This document shows, piece after piece, positions 1 to 11,597 of a DNA stretch of 64,000 bases (positions are counted from its first letter, which is position 1; each line of letters opens with the position of its first letter). This DNA is from Ilex aquifolium. Its lineage: Eukaryota > Streptophyta > Magnoliopsida > Aquifoliales > Aquifoliaceae. Both the position numbers and the translations under genes were made by a program. The stretch is from assembly GCA_951799425.1 (NCBI GenBank), contig OX637405.1, positions 22,756,589-22,820,588 of the forward strand. The letters run 5' to 3'. The notes under the pieces were generated by a model. That model was not told the DNA's origin, ran no database searches, and saw only the letters and a program-made list of their open reading frames with translations.

Positions 1-2055
1 TTTCAACTAGTGGATCGAAACGTGAGAACACCAAAAGGAGTAGTTGAGGATTTTTTGGTCCAAGTGGACAAGTTTTATTTTCTCGTTGATTTTATTGTAC
101 TTGACACTCACCCCGTTGCTAATCCTAGTTCACAAATTCCTATCATATTAGGTAGGCCTTTTCTTACTACTTCAAATGTTGTGGTAAATTGCAGGAATGG
201 CCTAATGAAGCTCGCATTTGGAAACATGACCATGGATCTCAACGTTTTCAACCTTTGCAAGCAACCGGTGGATGATGAGAAAGTTCAGGAGGTCAGTCGG
301 ATTGACACCTTGGTGGAGCATCACATGGACTTACTTTGCAATGCGAAGTTGGAGGAGGAAGATTTTATCAAATATGAGGAACCAGAGAGTGTGCAAGGGG
401 TGTTAAATTGGACCCCATCATTTGAAAGACTTCCACCACAAGAGAAGAAGATTTTTCCATCAACTGTGCAAACACCCATCTTGGAGTTGAAGTCATTGTC
501 ATCTACACTTAAATATGGATTTTTAGGGGAGCACAAGACATTTTCAGTGGTAATAAGTTCTTCTTTGGAGCCAAGGCAAGAAGAGGAGTTGTTGCAAGTC
601 TTGAGGAGACATAAAGGAGCCATCGGTTGGACCATAGTCGACATCAAGGAAATTAGCCCTCTTATTTGCACTCACAAAATCTATCTAGAAGAAGAATCCA
701 AGCCATCCCAACAAACATAACAAAGGCTAAATCCTATCATGAAGGATGTGGTGAGAGATGAAATGTTCAAGTAACTTGACGTGGGCATTATTTTTGCAAT
801 TGTCGACGGTAAATGGGTTAGTCCCACACAAGTAGTACCAAAGAAGTCGGGAGTCACTGTGGTAGCAAATGAGAAGAATGCGTTGGTTCCAACGAGGGTG
901 GTCACCGGTTGGAGAGTTTGCATCGATTATTGGAAGCACAACTCATGCACTCGAAATGATCACTTTCCCTTGCCATTCCTCGATCAAGTGTTGAAGATGG
1001 TAGTCGGGCATCTTTTCTATTATTTCTTGGATGGCTACTCCGGCTACAATCAGATAGAGATAGCCTTGGAGGATCAAGAGAAGACCACATTCACATGTCT
1101 CTTTGGTACTTATGCCTATCGCCGAATGCCATTTGGTTTATGCAATGCCCCGAGAATGTTTTGAAGATGTATGATAGGGATATTCAGTGACATGGTGGAG
1201 AAGATTGTGGAGGTCTTCATGGATGATTTTTTAGTGTTTGGGGACTCATTTGGAGGATACTTGGAAAATTTGGAGAAAGTTCTAGAGAGATGTGAAGAAA
1301 ATAATTTGGTGCTGAATTAGAAAAAATGTCACTTCATGGTAACACAAGGGATTGTGCTTGGACACATTGTGTCCACAAAGGGGATTGAAGTGGACAAATC
1401 CATAGTGGATGCAACTTTCAACATACCCACTCCAAAGGTCGTCAAAGATATCAGGTCGTTTCTTGGCCATGCAGGTGTTTATCGTCGATTCATTAAGGAT
1501 TTTAGTACATTGGCATGACCTTTGACCAATTTTCTAGCAAAGGATGTTCCCTTTGTGTAGTCGGATGATTGCGAGACATCTTTTAAAAAACTAAAAAGCA
1601 TGCTTACTTCACCTTCAATCATGCGACCACCCAAGTGGAAACTACCATTTGAGCTCATGTGCGACGCAATTGATTATGCGGTCGGCGCAGTGCTAGGACA
1701 AAGGGAAAAAAATAGGCCATATGTAATATACTATGCTAGCAAAAATCTAAATGAAGCACAAATGAATTACACTACCACTGAAAAAGAGTTGCTAGTTGTA
1801 TTATTTGCATTTGATAAATTTAGGTCATACATCATTTGTTCGCCTATTGTAGTGTACACTAATCACTCTGCTTTGAAGTATTTGTTATCTAAGCAGGATG
1901 CTAAACCGAGACTCATTAGGTGGATCCTCCTCCTTCAAGAATTGAACCTGATCATCAAGGACAAGAAACTAGTTGAGAATGTGGTTGTGGACCATTTCTC
2001 ACGGCTTATCGTCCAATACACCGAAGAGCACATCCTATCCCTGATTTTTTCCTGA
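1..2055 (+). pseudogene. Athila pol, part 1: protease end, reverse transcriptase, RNase H
   Basis: The frame is open at the window's left edge and runs in one reading frame to 2055 with in-frame stops near 718, 772, 1162, 1318, 1516 and 1558. Residues IILGRPFLTT mark the end of the aspartic protease. WVSPTQVVPKKSG, RMPFGLCNAPRMF and the catalytic FMDD box (near 1215) mark reverse transcriptase. SFLGHAGVYRRFIKDF is the connection region, and YASKNLNEAQ with TTTEKELLVV belong to RNase H. All stops are single-codon lesions in an otherwise collinear protein, as expected from point mutation (including C-to-T decay) rather than rearrangement. It cannot encode a working polyprotein. Confidence 0.88.
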
Positions 2056-2167
2056 TGAGCATTTATTTTCTATTCATTCAGTTTGTCTGTGGTATGCTGA
2101 TATTTGCAATTTTATTGCCATAGGAAAAATACCACAGCATTGGAGCCCGGAAGATAAGAGAAGATTC

Positions 2168-3358
2168 ATGGCGGATGTGAAGTACTTATACTTCGAAAAC
2201 CTGTACCTGTTCAAATATTGCCCTGATCAAGTCATAAGGAGATGCGTACCGAAAAATGAACAATGGGATGTCCCCTCCTTCTGCCATGCTGAGGCGTGTG
2301 GTGGACACTTCTCTTCCAAGAAAACTTCAACTAAGATTTTACAAAGCGGTTTTTATTGGTCTTCATTGATAAAAGATTGTGTTTCATTTTGCAAAGAATG
2401 TGATAGGTGTCAAAGGTTGGGAAGTGTGACCCATAGAAACATGATGCCCCTCTCTCTCGTGCTAGTCATTGAGATTTTTTATTGTTGGGGCATCGATTTC
2501 ATAGATTCATTATCTATGTCTTTTGGCTACCTTTATATCCTATTAGCAGTGGACTACGTGTCTAAGTGGGTAGAGGCAATCCCAACCAAGACCAATGATC
2601 ATCGAGTCTTGGTCAAGTTTTTAAAAGAAAACATTTTTTCTAGGTTTGGGATACCTCGCGCAATGATAAGTGATGGTGGATCTCATTTTTGCAATAGACC
2701 ATTTGCTTCTTTGATGCATAAATATGACGTAATACACAAGGTGTCCACCGCTTATCACCCACAGACTAATGGTCAAGCCGAGTTGGCTAATAGGGAGATA
2801 AAGAGCATAATAGAGAAAATAGTTAACCCAGATTGAAAGGAATGGTCACTTAGATTGACCGATGTCTTGTGGGCTTACCGCACTGCCTATAAGATCATCT
2901 TAGGTATATCTCCCTATCGGCTAGTCTAAGGCAAGGCTTGTCACTTGCCGGTAGAGATGGAGCACAAAGCATATTGGGCCATAAAAATTTTGAATTTCAA
3001 TTTGAGAATAGCTGGGGAACATATGAAGTTGGAGTTGAATGAGTTGGAGGAAATTCATGGAGATGCATATGAGAGTTCAAAAATTCACAAAGAAAGGGCA
3101 AAAATTTTCCATGAAAAATCTATTTTGAGAAATACATTTGAGCCCGGCCAAAAACTACTCTTGTATAATTCTCGCCTCTCCATTTTTCAAGGAAAACTCC
3201 GGTCACGATGGGATGACCCCTATATTGTTAAGGTGGCCTACCTGAATGAAGCCATAGATATAGAAAACCCCGAAGATGGTAAAACATTCAAGGTCAATGG
3301 TCAAAGACTTAAACCATTCTTTGAGAGTTTTAACATTCAAACAATGGAAGAGGAGTAG
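2168..3358 (+). pseudogene. Athila pol, part 2: integrase
   Basis: This block is in another frame from part 1, so there is a frameshift between 2055 and 2168. The zinc-binding HHCC region is visible as HAEACGGH followed by CKECDRCQR. The catalytic core has GIDFIDS (first Asp), [10 protein letters not shown] (second Asp) and [13 protein letters not shown] (Glu), the D,D-35-E signature. A stop at about 2834 and a further frameshift precede 2945-3358, which carries the GQKLLLYNSRL and RWDDPYIV segments of the integrase C-terminus. No chromodomain is seen, consistent with Athila rather than a chromovirus. Confidence 0.88.
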
Positions 3359-3620
3359 GTGGACTCAGTCTACCTGGACACTGTTGAGGCATAACTGTTC
3401 AAGTATATGTTAGTGTACAATTGTTTTCCTTTATTCTTTACCTTGCAACAACTTAAATTTGTTTATTTACTTTGATCTGTGCATAGTATTCTTTCTTCAC
3501 ATGTGCAGATAGTGGTGTTTTTGTTAAAGCTCATTGTGAGGTGTTCTCTTACCCTTTTTATCTTTTTAAGTCCATCATTGTATTCCATATCTTTTTGTTG
3601 CATTGAGGACAATGCATAGT

Positions 3621-3640
3621 TCAAGTTGGGGGGTGAGGTG
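3621..3640 (+). promoter_or_regulatory. internal polypurine-like tract
   Basis: The sequence TCAAGTTGGGGGGTGAGGTG lies about 265 bp after pol and resembles the terminal tract at 7478-7491 (AAGTTGGGGGGGAG). In reverse-transcribing elements such tracts prime plus-strand synthesis; a second internal tract after pol is known in Athila-type elements. Assignment rests on the match between the two tracts. Confidence 0.55.
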
Positions 3641-5465
3641 CACCATTTGTATGATACACCAACTTTTTGTTGATAATATCATTTTGTGGTGAAAATCACC
3701 ATTCACATATTCTACCAAATTTTTTTAGAATAGTTGAAAAATATGTGAAAATTTTTAAATTTTTTATGGAAAATATCTGAATCTTGAACTATATTCCCCT
3801 ATTCAAAGTGTATGGTTTTAGTGATAGTTTGATCTTCATTTTGAACTCTGAATACATGAGTCAATCATAGAGATTTATCCTATGCTTGAATATTACATAT
3901 GTGTTTTCTTTCGAACTCAACCATAGTACACCTTAAATGTGTAATTTCGGCAATTTACGAATTGGATTCACATTTTAGAGTTTGACATGCATAGTGGAGA
4001 TGAAATAAGTACCCTAGTGAGCTTTAGTGTCAATCCTTGTTGGAGGGAACTTACATTTACTCAAAGGAACAATTTTTCAAATTCAAAATCTGTTCAATAA
4101 TCTCATTATACTTGCTTTGGTTAGAGTGCATGTGGATAGTTGATTGATTTTGTCTTGAAATGCCAATATGCCTCCCAATGCTTATCTAGAGATGATCTTA
4201 GGCCATCTTTGAATTGCTTTGAGTCTTCGCCTTTTTTCTTATGAAAAATTTATCCCTAGTGCCGTGATTGAGCCTTAATTGAAATTTGTTTCCATGCCAC
4301 ATGATTGACCAAGCCAGTGCAAAATGATTAAAATTACCAAACATTGGTTGTTCCGAGATTGACTGTGATTGATTATAAAGGAAAGGAAATGTGGAGAGGA
4401 AACCCAAAAAGGGATAAATGGTGCCAAATCCAAATTTTTGAATGAAAAATAAGAGAAAAACCCAAGAAAAAGGAGAAAAATTGGGGTTGAAAAAGAAAAA
4501 TGTTGAGGAAAGAAGAAAAAAAAGAAACAAAAAGTGAAGTGAAGGTGTAAAGTTGAAAATTCCACAAAAAAGAAATTTTTGATAATAAGGTCATGCCCTC
4601 AGAATAACCCTTTTTTTTCTCCCTCTACCCTTCATTTCACTCAGCCCAAGTATCACCCTAAGGCCTCATTACAACCTTTGAAAGCCCTAAATGATTTAGA
4701 GAAAGCATGGTGAGAGCATACTTTAAATGAAAAAGAAAAGTTAGTTTTGCTATCTAGTGCCCTAACATTCCATTCATGAGATTATGCCAAGGTCGTTTCA
4801 ATTGTTATGCATGCACATCATTTTTGGATTATATGTGAGCATTTCTGTTTCTGCACAAGATTCCACCTCACATATGCACATCGAGAGCATGCCCGGATAA
4901 TCATTGAGTTATTCATTTTTTAATGAAACTCTTGGTGAGTTTTGCATCAAAGCTGAATTTGGATAGCCAAGTGAATGTGGATTCTGTTGAGTAAATGCTT
5001 AAACTACATGTTCATTTCACACACACACGAGTTTTAAAACAAATGTGTAGGTATATACTCTAGAATAGCATTTAAAGCCATGATGAAGCTCGTGTGCTTG
5101 GTTCGGGTGTTTGAAAAATTGTGTCAGGCAACCCTGTGCTTGTAGGATAGGGGAATATTATTCAAACTTCAGATATGAGAAAGGAATAGGAATGTCTTTT
5201 GTATTCCAGTTTGTGCTTTACATATTGGTTGTTCATTTTGTTGAATTTAGAATTCCATGTCATGCTTTTTGAAAGCTTCAAAACTCAAATCACATTGAAA
5301 TTTCATAAATGAATTTGGACATGGTCACACATTGTGGTTCACTCGCATAGATCATGTTTTTTGTGAAGTTGAGTTTGTAAATAGGTCATTAGAATGTGTT
5401 GGATTCGAATAAACTTGGAGTGGGGGTGAGGATGAGAGTGTAAAAAAATTTTGAAAAAGTTGAAA

Positions 5466-5559
5466 CCTACCGGTAGAAGTTTACAAAAACCGACCAGTAG
5501 AAATTTTCCAGAAGGTTTTCCTACCGGTAGGTTTTGGTCATTCTACCGGTAGGTTTTGC
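5466..5559 (+). repeat. internal cluster of four TACCGGTA-type palindromes
   Basis: Three perfect CTACCGGTAG copies (around 5466, 5521 and 5543) and one degenerate copy (GACCAGTAG near 5491) sit about 280 bp upstream of the env-like ORF. The cluster ends in TTCTACCGGTAGGTTTTGCC, exactly like the cluster in the 3' LTR (7852-7871). A TATA-like TTTTAAAT lies about 25 bp downstream. The shared order of copies and shared tail argue that this is a copy of the LTR regulatory module, not chance. Confidence 0.8.
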
Positions 5560-5834
5560 CCAGATAATTCAAAAACGAGGGTTTTAAATCAGAATTTTCG
5601 GTGAGACCCTTCACATTCTTCAATCATCTCATCCTTAAAAACCTTCTCCTCTCTCTCAAAACCTTCCAAATACTCAAAGAACTTTTGGATACTCATCAAA
5701 TCACCTGATTATCTTTCCCAAAGTTGTGATTCACAACGATTACTTCTCACTTCCTTGATTTTTTCCCACAAAAACCCTTCTTACCTCCACAAAGCTTCCC
5801 AAATCCATCAAAGACCTCGATTCTCACCCAAAGC

Positions 5835-7163
5835 TTGGAATTTGAAGGAATGGCTCAATTGGGTAAGTCTTCTCACGCACCCTTTGATATTTTTGATGAA
5901 CTATGGAGTTGGGTGTTGCCCTTTGTTGCCCTAGGGGCATTTTTTATTCTTATGGCACGTACAAATAAAACGGGACCAGGTTCTCCACCACCTGCAGGAA
6001 CGGGATCCCACAAGAGGACTATGGTGGCAAGCCCCAGTGGTGGGGAACAGCGAAAAAAGCAGAAAAGTGACGCTCGCACGAAGAGCATAAAGGAGAAGAA
6101 TGTGACGTGCGAGCGGCATGTAGATAGTCCCACCCTCGGGCCAAACGATGACATGATTCGACTGATAGAGGGACATTGCATATGTGTGGTTAGATCCTGT
6201 CATGGGGTTTGTGTTTCCCTTGTGTAGGGAGTTTTACTAAAAGCTTGGGGGTGGTGGATGAGGATATATTTTTGTTAAAAACCAATGTGAAAGGGAAGGT
6301 GATGAAAATCACCCTGAGAGTCATTTCGGATGCATTGCATTACCAGAGACCTCATCCCAACACCCCAGTCTATCCTCACAAAACCTAGGGGAGGAAATCA
6401 CTTCAGGAATACACAAGCTAGATGTATGAGGACCCGACGCAGTTTAAAGGAAAAAATCCAAGTTGGGACACTCAAGCACTCTTACGGGGTAATGAACAAG
6501 GTACTCCACTACAATTTACTACCTCGAGGGGTGCGAAGAAGACTCCGGGAGAGGAGAAGTTTTACCTTCTCTGTGCCTTTATGATTGGCAAGAGGATGGA
6601 TGTCGCACTTATGATTTGGGAGGAGATGAAGGAGTACGCCCAGGCCAACAAGCTGAAGGCGAATCTTTCTTACGCCCACCTTGTCACGAAGATCATCCAT
6701 CATAACAAAGTGAAGGGCAGGCCCACCGATATGACCCTCCCACCGGAGTTTGGAGCTATAGGCAAGTCCAGCAGTATGAAGAGGTCAGCGATGACAGGAG
6801 GGTTTGCCCAAAGGGAGAAGAGAGCGAGGCCACTGAGAGCCGAGCCATCTACAGCGAGACCTTCCACTACTGGGCCATCCACTGCTGCCCCACCTCGCAC
6901 TCCCTCAGCGCCTTGACGCGAACAAGGGGAGGCTGGATGACTTCAGTGGGACCATGCATCTGCTCTTACTGATGGTCACCAGGATATTCGAGAGGATTTT
7001 CCTAGGAGAGCCTCTCCCCGAAGTGCCTATACCTTCGACCTCCAGGCCATCCACCTCTTCCCCCACGGGCTCTACTTTTTTAGAGGTGGAGGAGTCCGAT
7101 GATGAGGAGACCGACGACGAGGAGGGGGATGATGATGAGTCGGAAGACGATGCAGAGGAGTAG
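5835..7163 (+). pseudogene. Athila env-position ORF (plant transposon protein-like), broken
   Basis: Three open pieces in different frames (5835-6227, 6330-6584 overlapping 6422-6916, and 6954-7163) form one collinear protein. The likely original start is the ATG at 5953 (MARTNKTGPGSPPPAG), a basic low-complexity N-terminus. The middle piece, with NLLPRGVRRR followed after a frameshift by EEKFYLLCAFMIGKRMDV, resembles the 'putative plant transposon protein' domain found in the env position of Athila-type elements. The end is Ser/Pro/Thr-rich and then strongly acidic (about 25 Asp/Glu before the stop at 7161). No signal peptide or convincing fusion or transmembrane segment is seen, so 'env-like' refers to position only. 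Confidence 0.65.
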
Positions 7164-7477
7164 ATAGAGAGAGAGAGACCACTTTTGTTTTGTTATTTTT
7201 GGTAGATTATACATAGTGGTCTAGTGGTAGTCGACCTAATAGAAGAGTCTCTAGGATCACAGGCCATTTTTTGCTCAAGGTCTTTGTACAAATGAAATTA
7301 TGAATGAAAGGGCAACATTTTTTTTGTTTCATTTTGTCCCAAGTTTATTTACATAATTGCATTATGATTTGAGTGGTTTGTTAATCGGTGAATTGTTAAC
7401 AAGCATGGAATTGTTTTGTTTTGTTTTTTTTATTTAGTATCGTTTAAAAATAAATTTTCCTAGGGACTAGCAAACTC

Positions 7478-7491
7478 AAGTTGGGGGGGAG
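7478..7491 (+). promoter_or_regulatory. terminal polypurine tract of the Athila element
   Basis: AAGTTGGGGGGGAG lies immediately before the TGTAGAACATTGC start of the 3' LTR. This is the expected plus-strand primer for reverse transcription. Confidence 0.8.
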
Positions 7492-9060
7492 TGTAGAACA
7501 TTGCATATCATGCATCTCTATTGCACCCAAATTTTTTTTTTTTTGGGGTGAAAATTGGGGGAAATGTTTTCAAATTCACAATTAATGGAGATTCGTGTGA
7601 TTGTAAGTAAAGAACAGGTAATGTCGTGTATCCCACAAATTGCTCAAAGTCAATGGGAAAGAAGGGACCACTTAACGGATAACTCGGGACCTCAAGGAAC
7701 CAAGGAAATCTCAAAGCAAAACAACCTACCGGTAGAAGGCAACAAAAACCTACCGGTAGAAAATGTTAATGGAAATCTTCTACCTCTGTCAGGCAGAAAC
7801 CTACCAGTAGAAAATATTACTGGAAAAAACCTACCGGTAGGTTTTCTTACGTTCTACCGGTAGGTTTTGCCCAGATTTGCCAGACACCTGCTCACACGAC
7901 TCCACCTACCCCAGGGGCCCACCTCTTGTCCTCCAAATCATACTCTGACATGTTTGACACCACATAATGCTCTCCTAAGCCCTAGAGTCAGATTTGAAGT
8001 GAGATACATGGGAGAAGCAAGAGAAAGAATAGGGGTGGTTGGTGAAGCATGGGAAGACCATACTTGGACTGAACTTGCTTGTGGGAGTGTCCAACATTTT
8101 CCCAATCATTCCATTTTCAGTTCACACATGCTAAGGGGAAGGGTATGCACGAAAATGAAAGGAGTCTCACACCATTATTTATTTTAACATGTTTTTAGAG
8201 AGAGAAATTCCAAGGTTGAAGATGAAGTTTAAGAGAGAGAAAGTTGGGTTTTTACATTTTCTTCACCATTTTCATTGTAGTAAGTTTTATTCTACTTTTA
8301 ATCTTTATATCTTACATTCTAATCTCATATATTTCAAGTTGTAATAAAGTTTAGCCTAATGTTCTTCTATTTCCATTTCTACATTTGGGTTTTCTCTTCA
8401 AGCTTTGTATTTTGGATATGAATGACTTTGTTCTTGTAGTTTAAACTTTTTTCTTACATCAATACAAGTTTCATGTTTTATTTCACTACCATGTTTCTTT
8501 ACGTTATGGTTGTTTTTGCCTTTACTATGAGTAGCTAAACTTTTAGTTGGCTAATCCAAGAAGAATTTCCTCTTGGGTATTTGAAATCAGCTCTCTTTCA
8601 TTTTTTCTCGTACTGTAAAATGTTTGGTTTGACTAGGTTGAGTGCAGACGTGGTTGTGAGCTTTTGATACACCGTAAACTTGTCACGGGGTATGCTTTTC
8701 CCAACACAACCACATTAGTCCCTCACTTCCTATGAATCAATCAAACACCGAGACACCATTGGTTGAATGACTTGACTCGATTTGGCATTCCCATTGGAAT
8801 GACCTCTATGGATTAGCCAACCTTACTTTCTTGCATTTTTACCAAAACACAATTCACAAGATTTTCCAATCTTTACAAATCACCATTCAAACACATTCGA
8901 CATTTCCTTCCCTGAGGAGACGACCTTGGAATACTCATTCCAAGTAAAACACGATATTACAAGTCTCTCTACGCTTAGGGAGCACTTTTACACACACACA
9001 TTTTTGTTCACACACACAATTTTCCCCATTTTTTTGCATTTGAACCAAGGGAGAGTGACA
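7492..9060 (+). repeat. 3' LTR of the Athila element
   Basis: It begins TGTAGAACATTGC directly after the polypurine tract. The upstream half contains five palindromic TACCGGTA motifs. The downstream part includes GGAGACGACCTTGGAATACT, which resembles the 'CGACCT(C/T)GG' stretch near the ends of Athila/Tat LTRs (compare 43318-43328). The 3' end is uncertain; a TG...CA boundary at about 9060 is a guess. The open frames at 7555-7863 and 7867-8187 are chance ORFs. Confidence 0.7.
7725..7875 (+). repeat. LTR cluster of five TACCGGTA-type palindromes
   Basis: Copies lie near 7726, 7750, 7800 (degenerate, TACCAGTA), 7830 and 7853. The first three are followed by GAA and the last two by GGTTTT, the same order as in the internal cluster at 5466-5559. 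Each core is a perfect dyad with a central CpG. No canonical TATA box is found in the next 100 bp. Confidence 0.8.
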
Positions 9061-9442
9061 CTCACCAACTCGTATAAGCCATATACACACAATCCGGATT
9101 CATGTTTGGAGGTCAGGGAAAACGATCAAGCAGTGTGAAGAAGAATTTCGGGCACTATTAATATTATAATAGTGTGATAGAGTGTGATGTTTTCTCTTGC
9201 CTTTATTTCGAGAATTTTGAAATTTTTACCTAATCCGAGTGTTTTAGAAACATTAATCCTAAATCCAAGTAGTTTTGAAAAATTTTCCAAAACCTAGATA
9301 ATTTTGAAAATGTCAATCCAACTGACTTTTTCAGTTTAAAAAACATCGGTTAGACAAAAATCTTTAATTAAAAATGCCACTGTGGCAAAGGTTTTCTACC
9401 TGCACATAAAATTATAGGTACAGAGAATAGGACTTGTGTGAG
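9061..9442. other. short gap between two retroelements, no gene
   Basis: AT-rich sequence without a convincing ORF or recognised repeat. It may include the true end of the Athila LTR and a little host DNA. Confidence 0.5.
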
Positions 9443-10013
9443 TGATGTAGAACAAGTGGCTTCTAATTACTTGAAGTAGGAAGACCGACGTGCATCCAAA
9501 GCCCAAAGAAAAGGAAAAAGGTGATAGTAGATGCAAAATGGCCTAGACCCAGAATTGATTGAGACTGGTATTGTTTGATCTGGATCGGCCCAACGATCAA
9601 GACTCATCGCTTCGCCATGAGCTCCGTTAGTTTTGAGTTGAATTCCATGGTTTAGGACCTCAAAGCCCATTTTTGCTGTTTTAGGAAAGAATTCAGAAAT
9701 TAATAATAAATCATAGCATATTTCGAATTCAGTGACGTCAGTTGGGTTGGACTCCAGACAACACATGCTTTTATGTTAATTAATTAGACTGCAATTTTCC
9801 CTTTTTGGTAATTTTTATATAATTAGGAATTTTACCTTTATTATGGGGATGATTAGGGTTTGGGCCGTTCCTATATATATTCTCTTATGTAATATATATT
9901 ATTCATTGAGTAATATACCCCTTTTTGAGATATTCCCTTGTTATTTTTTCTGTGGATTCGGAGTGTGTGCGTTTTATACACTGTTCTTCGTGTTCCTTTA
10001 TTCCAATACGTGA
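9443..10013 (+). repeat. 5' LTR of the 9.4-16.5 kb gypsy element
   Basis: It starts TGATGTAGAACAAGTGG and matches the repeat at 16017 over about 470 bp, including the shared stretch around AATTCATAAATTAATAATAA. The pairwise identity looks like roughly 85%, indicating an old insertion. The 3' end is set just before the primer-binding-site-like sequence. Confidence 0.75.
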
Positions 10014-10030
10014 ATTGATATCATAGTCTT
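10014..10030 (+). promoter_or_regulatory. degenerate primer-binding site (initiator Met tRNA type)
   Basis: TTGATATCATAGTCTTG resembles the canonical TTGGTATCAGAGC site complementary to the initiator methionine tRNA 3' end, with several mismatches. It lies directly after the 5' LTR as expected. Confidence 0.55.
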
Positions 10031-10289
10031 GACTAACCTTGTGTGATGACTAATCAATGTACAAATAACAATCTTCCTAATGACAGTGATCATGTGGAAG
10101 GAGTTCTTTTGAGTACCAAATTCTTGGAGTCCCAGCGACAACAATAGCAGTAGTTCCAAGAGCTCCAGCAATCTGTTCAAGCACTGTAGGACTTGGTTGT
10201 TCTGTTGATGATGGGCCCAATCCATGATCTCAATTAAGAAAGTGTACAAAAAGGAGATAGGGATCATGTTCAACCCAATCAAGATCGTA

Positions 10290-11215
10290 ATCCTCTCTAT
10301 CTCGTACGAAAAAATATTCGTGGTGCACCTGCGAGAGGAGTGTCGATTGCAGATTCCAGCGATGATGAAGATAGGTTCTTGTTCAGGGATGCTGCAGATT
10401 ATAGGGATCCTAGTCGTGATGCTAAGGATTTTCATATGAAGGTTTACCTACATAGTTTTAATGGTCATCTTCATATTGAAGTTTTCCTTGAATGGTTGGC
10501 CAAATTAGAGAGGTTCTTCTACTATATGGATGTCTCGATTCGTGTATGGTCGAAGATGAAGTGGTTGCTACGAATGAGGTTTTTACCTCCTGATTTTGAA
10601 TAGGTATTATTCTTGTAGTATCAAGATTGGAAACAGGGCAGTTGATCTATTCAAGCATATATGGAGGAATTTCAGAGGCTTTCTTCTCGTAACAATCTGA
10701 CTGAGACTGAATCCAAGAAAATTACTTGGTTTATTGGTGGTCTTTGCTTTTCCATTCAGGATAAAGTTTACATATACATTCGATACTTTTTGACATAAAC
10801 CATTCACCTAGCCATAAGGGTTGAATTCCAATTGGAGCGAGCGATAAAACAGGTGCAGAATCAGAGTTGCTTTGATTCATCACGCCCTATGGAGAAAAAT
10901 AGGTTATAGGGGCACCAAGCCCTAATTTAACCCTAATTTGAGAAACCAGCAACAGCGAGGTACCTGCAAGAGTAGTAGCCTCGGGATCAGGTCCAACGGT
11001 TAATGACATGCCAAAGAATACTAATATCAGGCGTGGGGTAGACAAGTGTTACTGATACGGTCAACTAGGACATTGATCTAACCAGTGCCCTAAAAGGGGT
11101 GCAGTAAACCTGGTTGATACGGAGGGGGTTGATCAGGAAGAAGATTACCCAGTGGAGGAAGCAACTATGGACGAGGAGGACGAGGAAGATTACCCAAATC
11201 CGGGGGTCCGTTATT
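10290..11215 (+). pseudogene. gypsy gag remnant with zinc knuckle
   Basis: A retrotransposon gag domain is visible as LAKLERFFYYMDVS followed by MRFLPPDFE, the typical end of the matrix/capsid-like segment. About 450 bp later lies a CCHC knuckle in which the second cysteine position reads through a stop (KCY-stop-YGQLGH, then C), at about 11045-11090. An acidic segment follows. Stops and frameshifts throughout make it non-functional. Confidence 0.7.
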
Positions 11216-11369
11216 AACCGTTGACCACCCGTCAACCCGCGGAAATACCCGTGGATGTCACTCAACCGAACACCACGGTAGTAGCATCCCCTTAACCGGG
11301 ATCTTAACTCACAATTGTTAACCGGATTCGATTATTCATTTGGGTTCAACCAATATTCAATATACCATG

Positions 11370-11376
11370 TTTTATA
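11370..11376 (-). promoter_or_regulatory. TATA box of the minus-strand LTR
   Basis: TATAAAA on the minus strand, 92 bp downstream (in minus orientation) of the TACCGGTA cluster at 11468-11597. Confidence 0.5.
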
Positions 11377-11467
11377 CTCCATTATAGTCCATTTAGATCA
11401 TTGGAGGGAAGGGAAGACCCAGACCGAAAATAGGGCAAGACAGTTTAAAATCTGAAAATTTTGGAGA

Positions 11468-11597
11468 GTGTACCGGTACCCAGTACCGGTACCATTCAGT
11501 ACCGGTACCCGGTACCGGTACTGTCAACCCACTGGAAAGGGGGTACCGGTACACAGTACCGGTACCATACAGTACCGGTACCCAGTACCGATACTCT
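11468..11597 (-). repeat. cluster of about eight GTACCGGTAC palindromes
   Basis: TACCGGTA recurs near 11471, 11484, 11499, 11513, 11543, 11557 and 11571, with a degenerate TACCGATA near 11585. Several are extended to the 12-bp dyad GGTACCGGTACC. Spacing is about 13-15 bp except for one 30-bp gap. The core octamer is identical to that in the Athila LTR although the surrounding LTR is unrelated. Confidence 0.85.

Larger units (their letters stand above)
3359..5834 (+). other. Athila spacer between pol and env-like ORF, no gene
   Basis: About 2.5 kb without a credible ORF. It contains an internal polypurine tract (3621-3640), a strongly purine-rich stretch at about 4380-4590, and near its end the palindromic module at 5466-5559. 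Open frames at 4198-4594 on the minus strand are merely the complement of the purine-rich tract. Spacers of this kind are usual in Athila elements. Confidence 0.7.
1..9060 (+). mobile_element. Athila-lineage Ty3/gypsy retrotransposon, 5' part outside window
   Basis: From left to right the block holds the end of a retroviral-type protease, reverse transcriptase, RNase H, integrase, a 2.5-kb spacer with an internal polypurine tract, an env-position ORF with an acidic tail, a terminal polypurine tract and a 3' LTR. This order, with a long spacer and an extra ORF after pol, is the Athila plan. Every coding block has stops or frameshifts, so the copy is dead. The gag and 5' LTR lie left of the window. 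The right boundary is approximate because no target-site duplication can be tested with the left end missing. Confidence 0.85.

Noticed and set aside
4198-4594. Three overlapping minus-strand ORFs with hydrophobic, Phe-rich translations
   Set aside because: They are the complement of a purine-rich tract in the Athila spacer; composition alone explains the Phe/Ser/Leu-rich, membrane-like look.
10014-10030. Considered as a tRNA gene fragment
   Set aside because: Too short; the position right after an LTR makes it a primer-binding site.
5466-11597. CRISPR-like array of regularly spaced palindromes
   Set aside because: Repeats are only 8-12 bp with irregular short spacers, in plant retroelement LTRs, and there are no cas genes.
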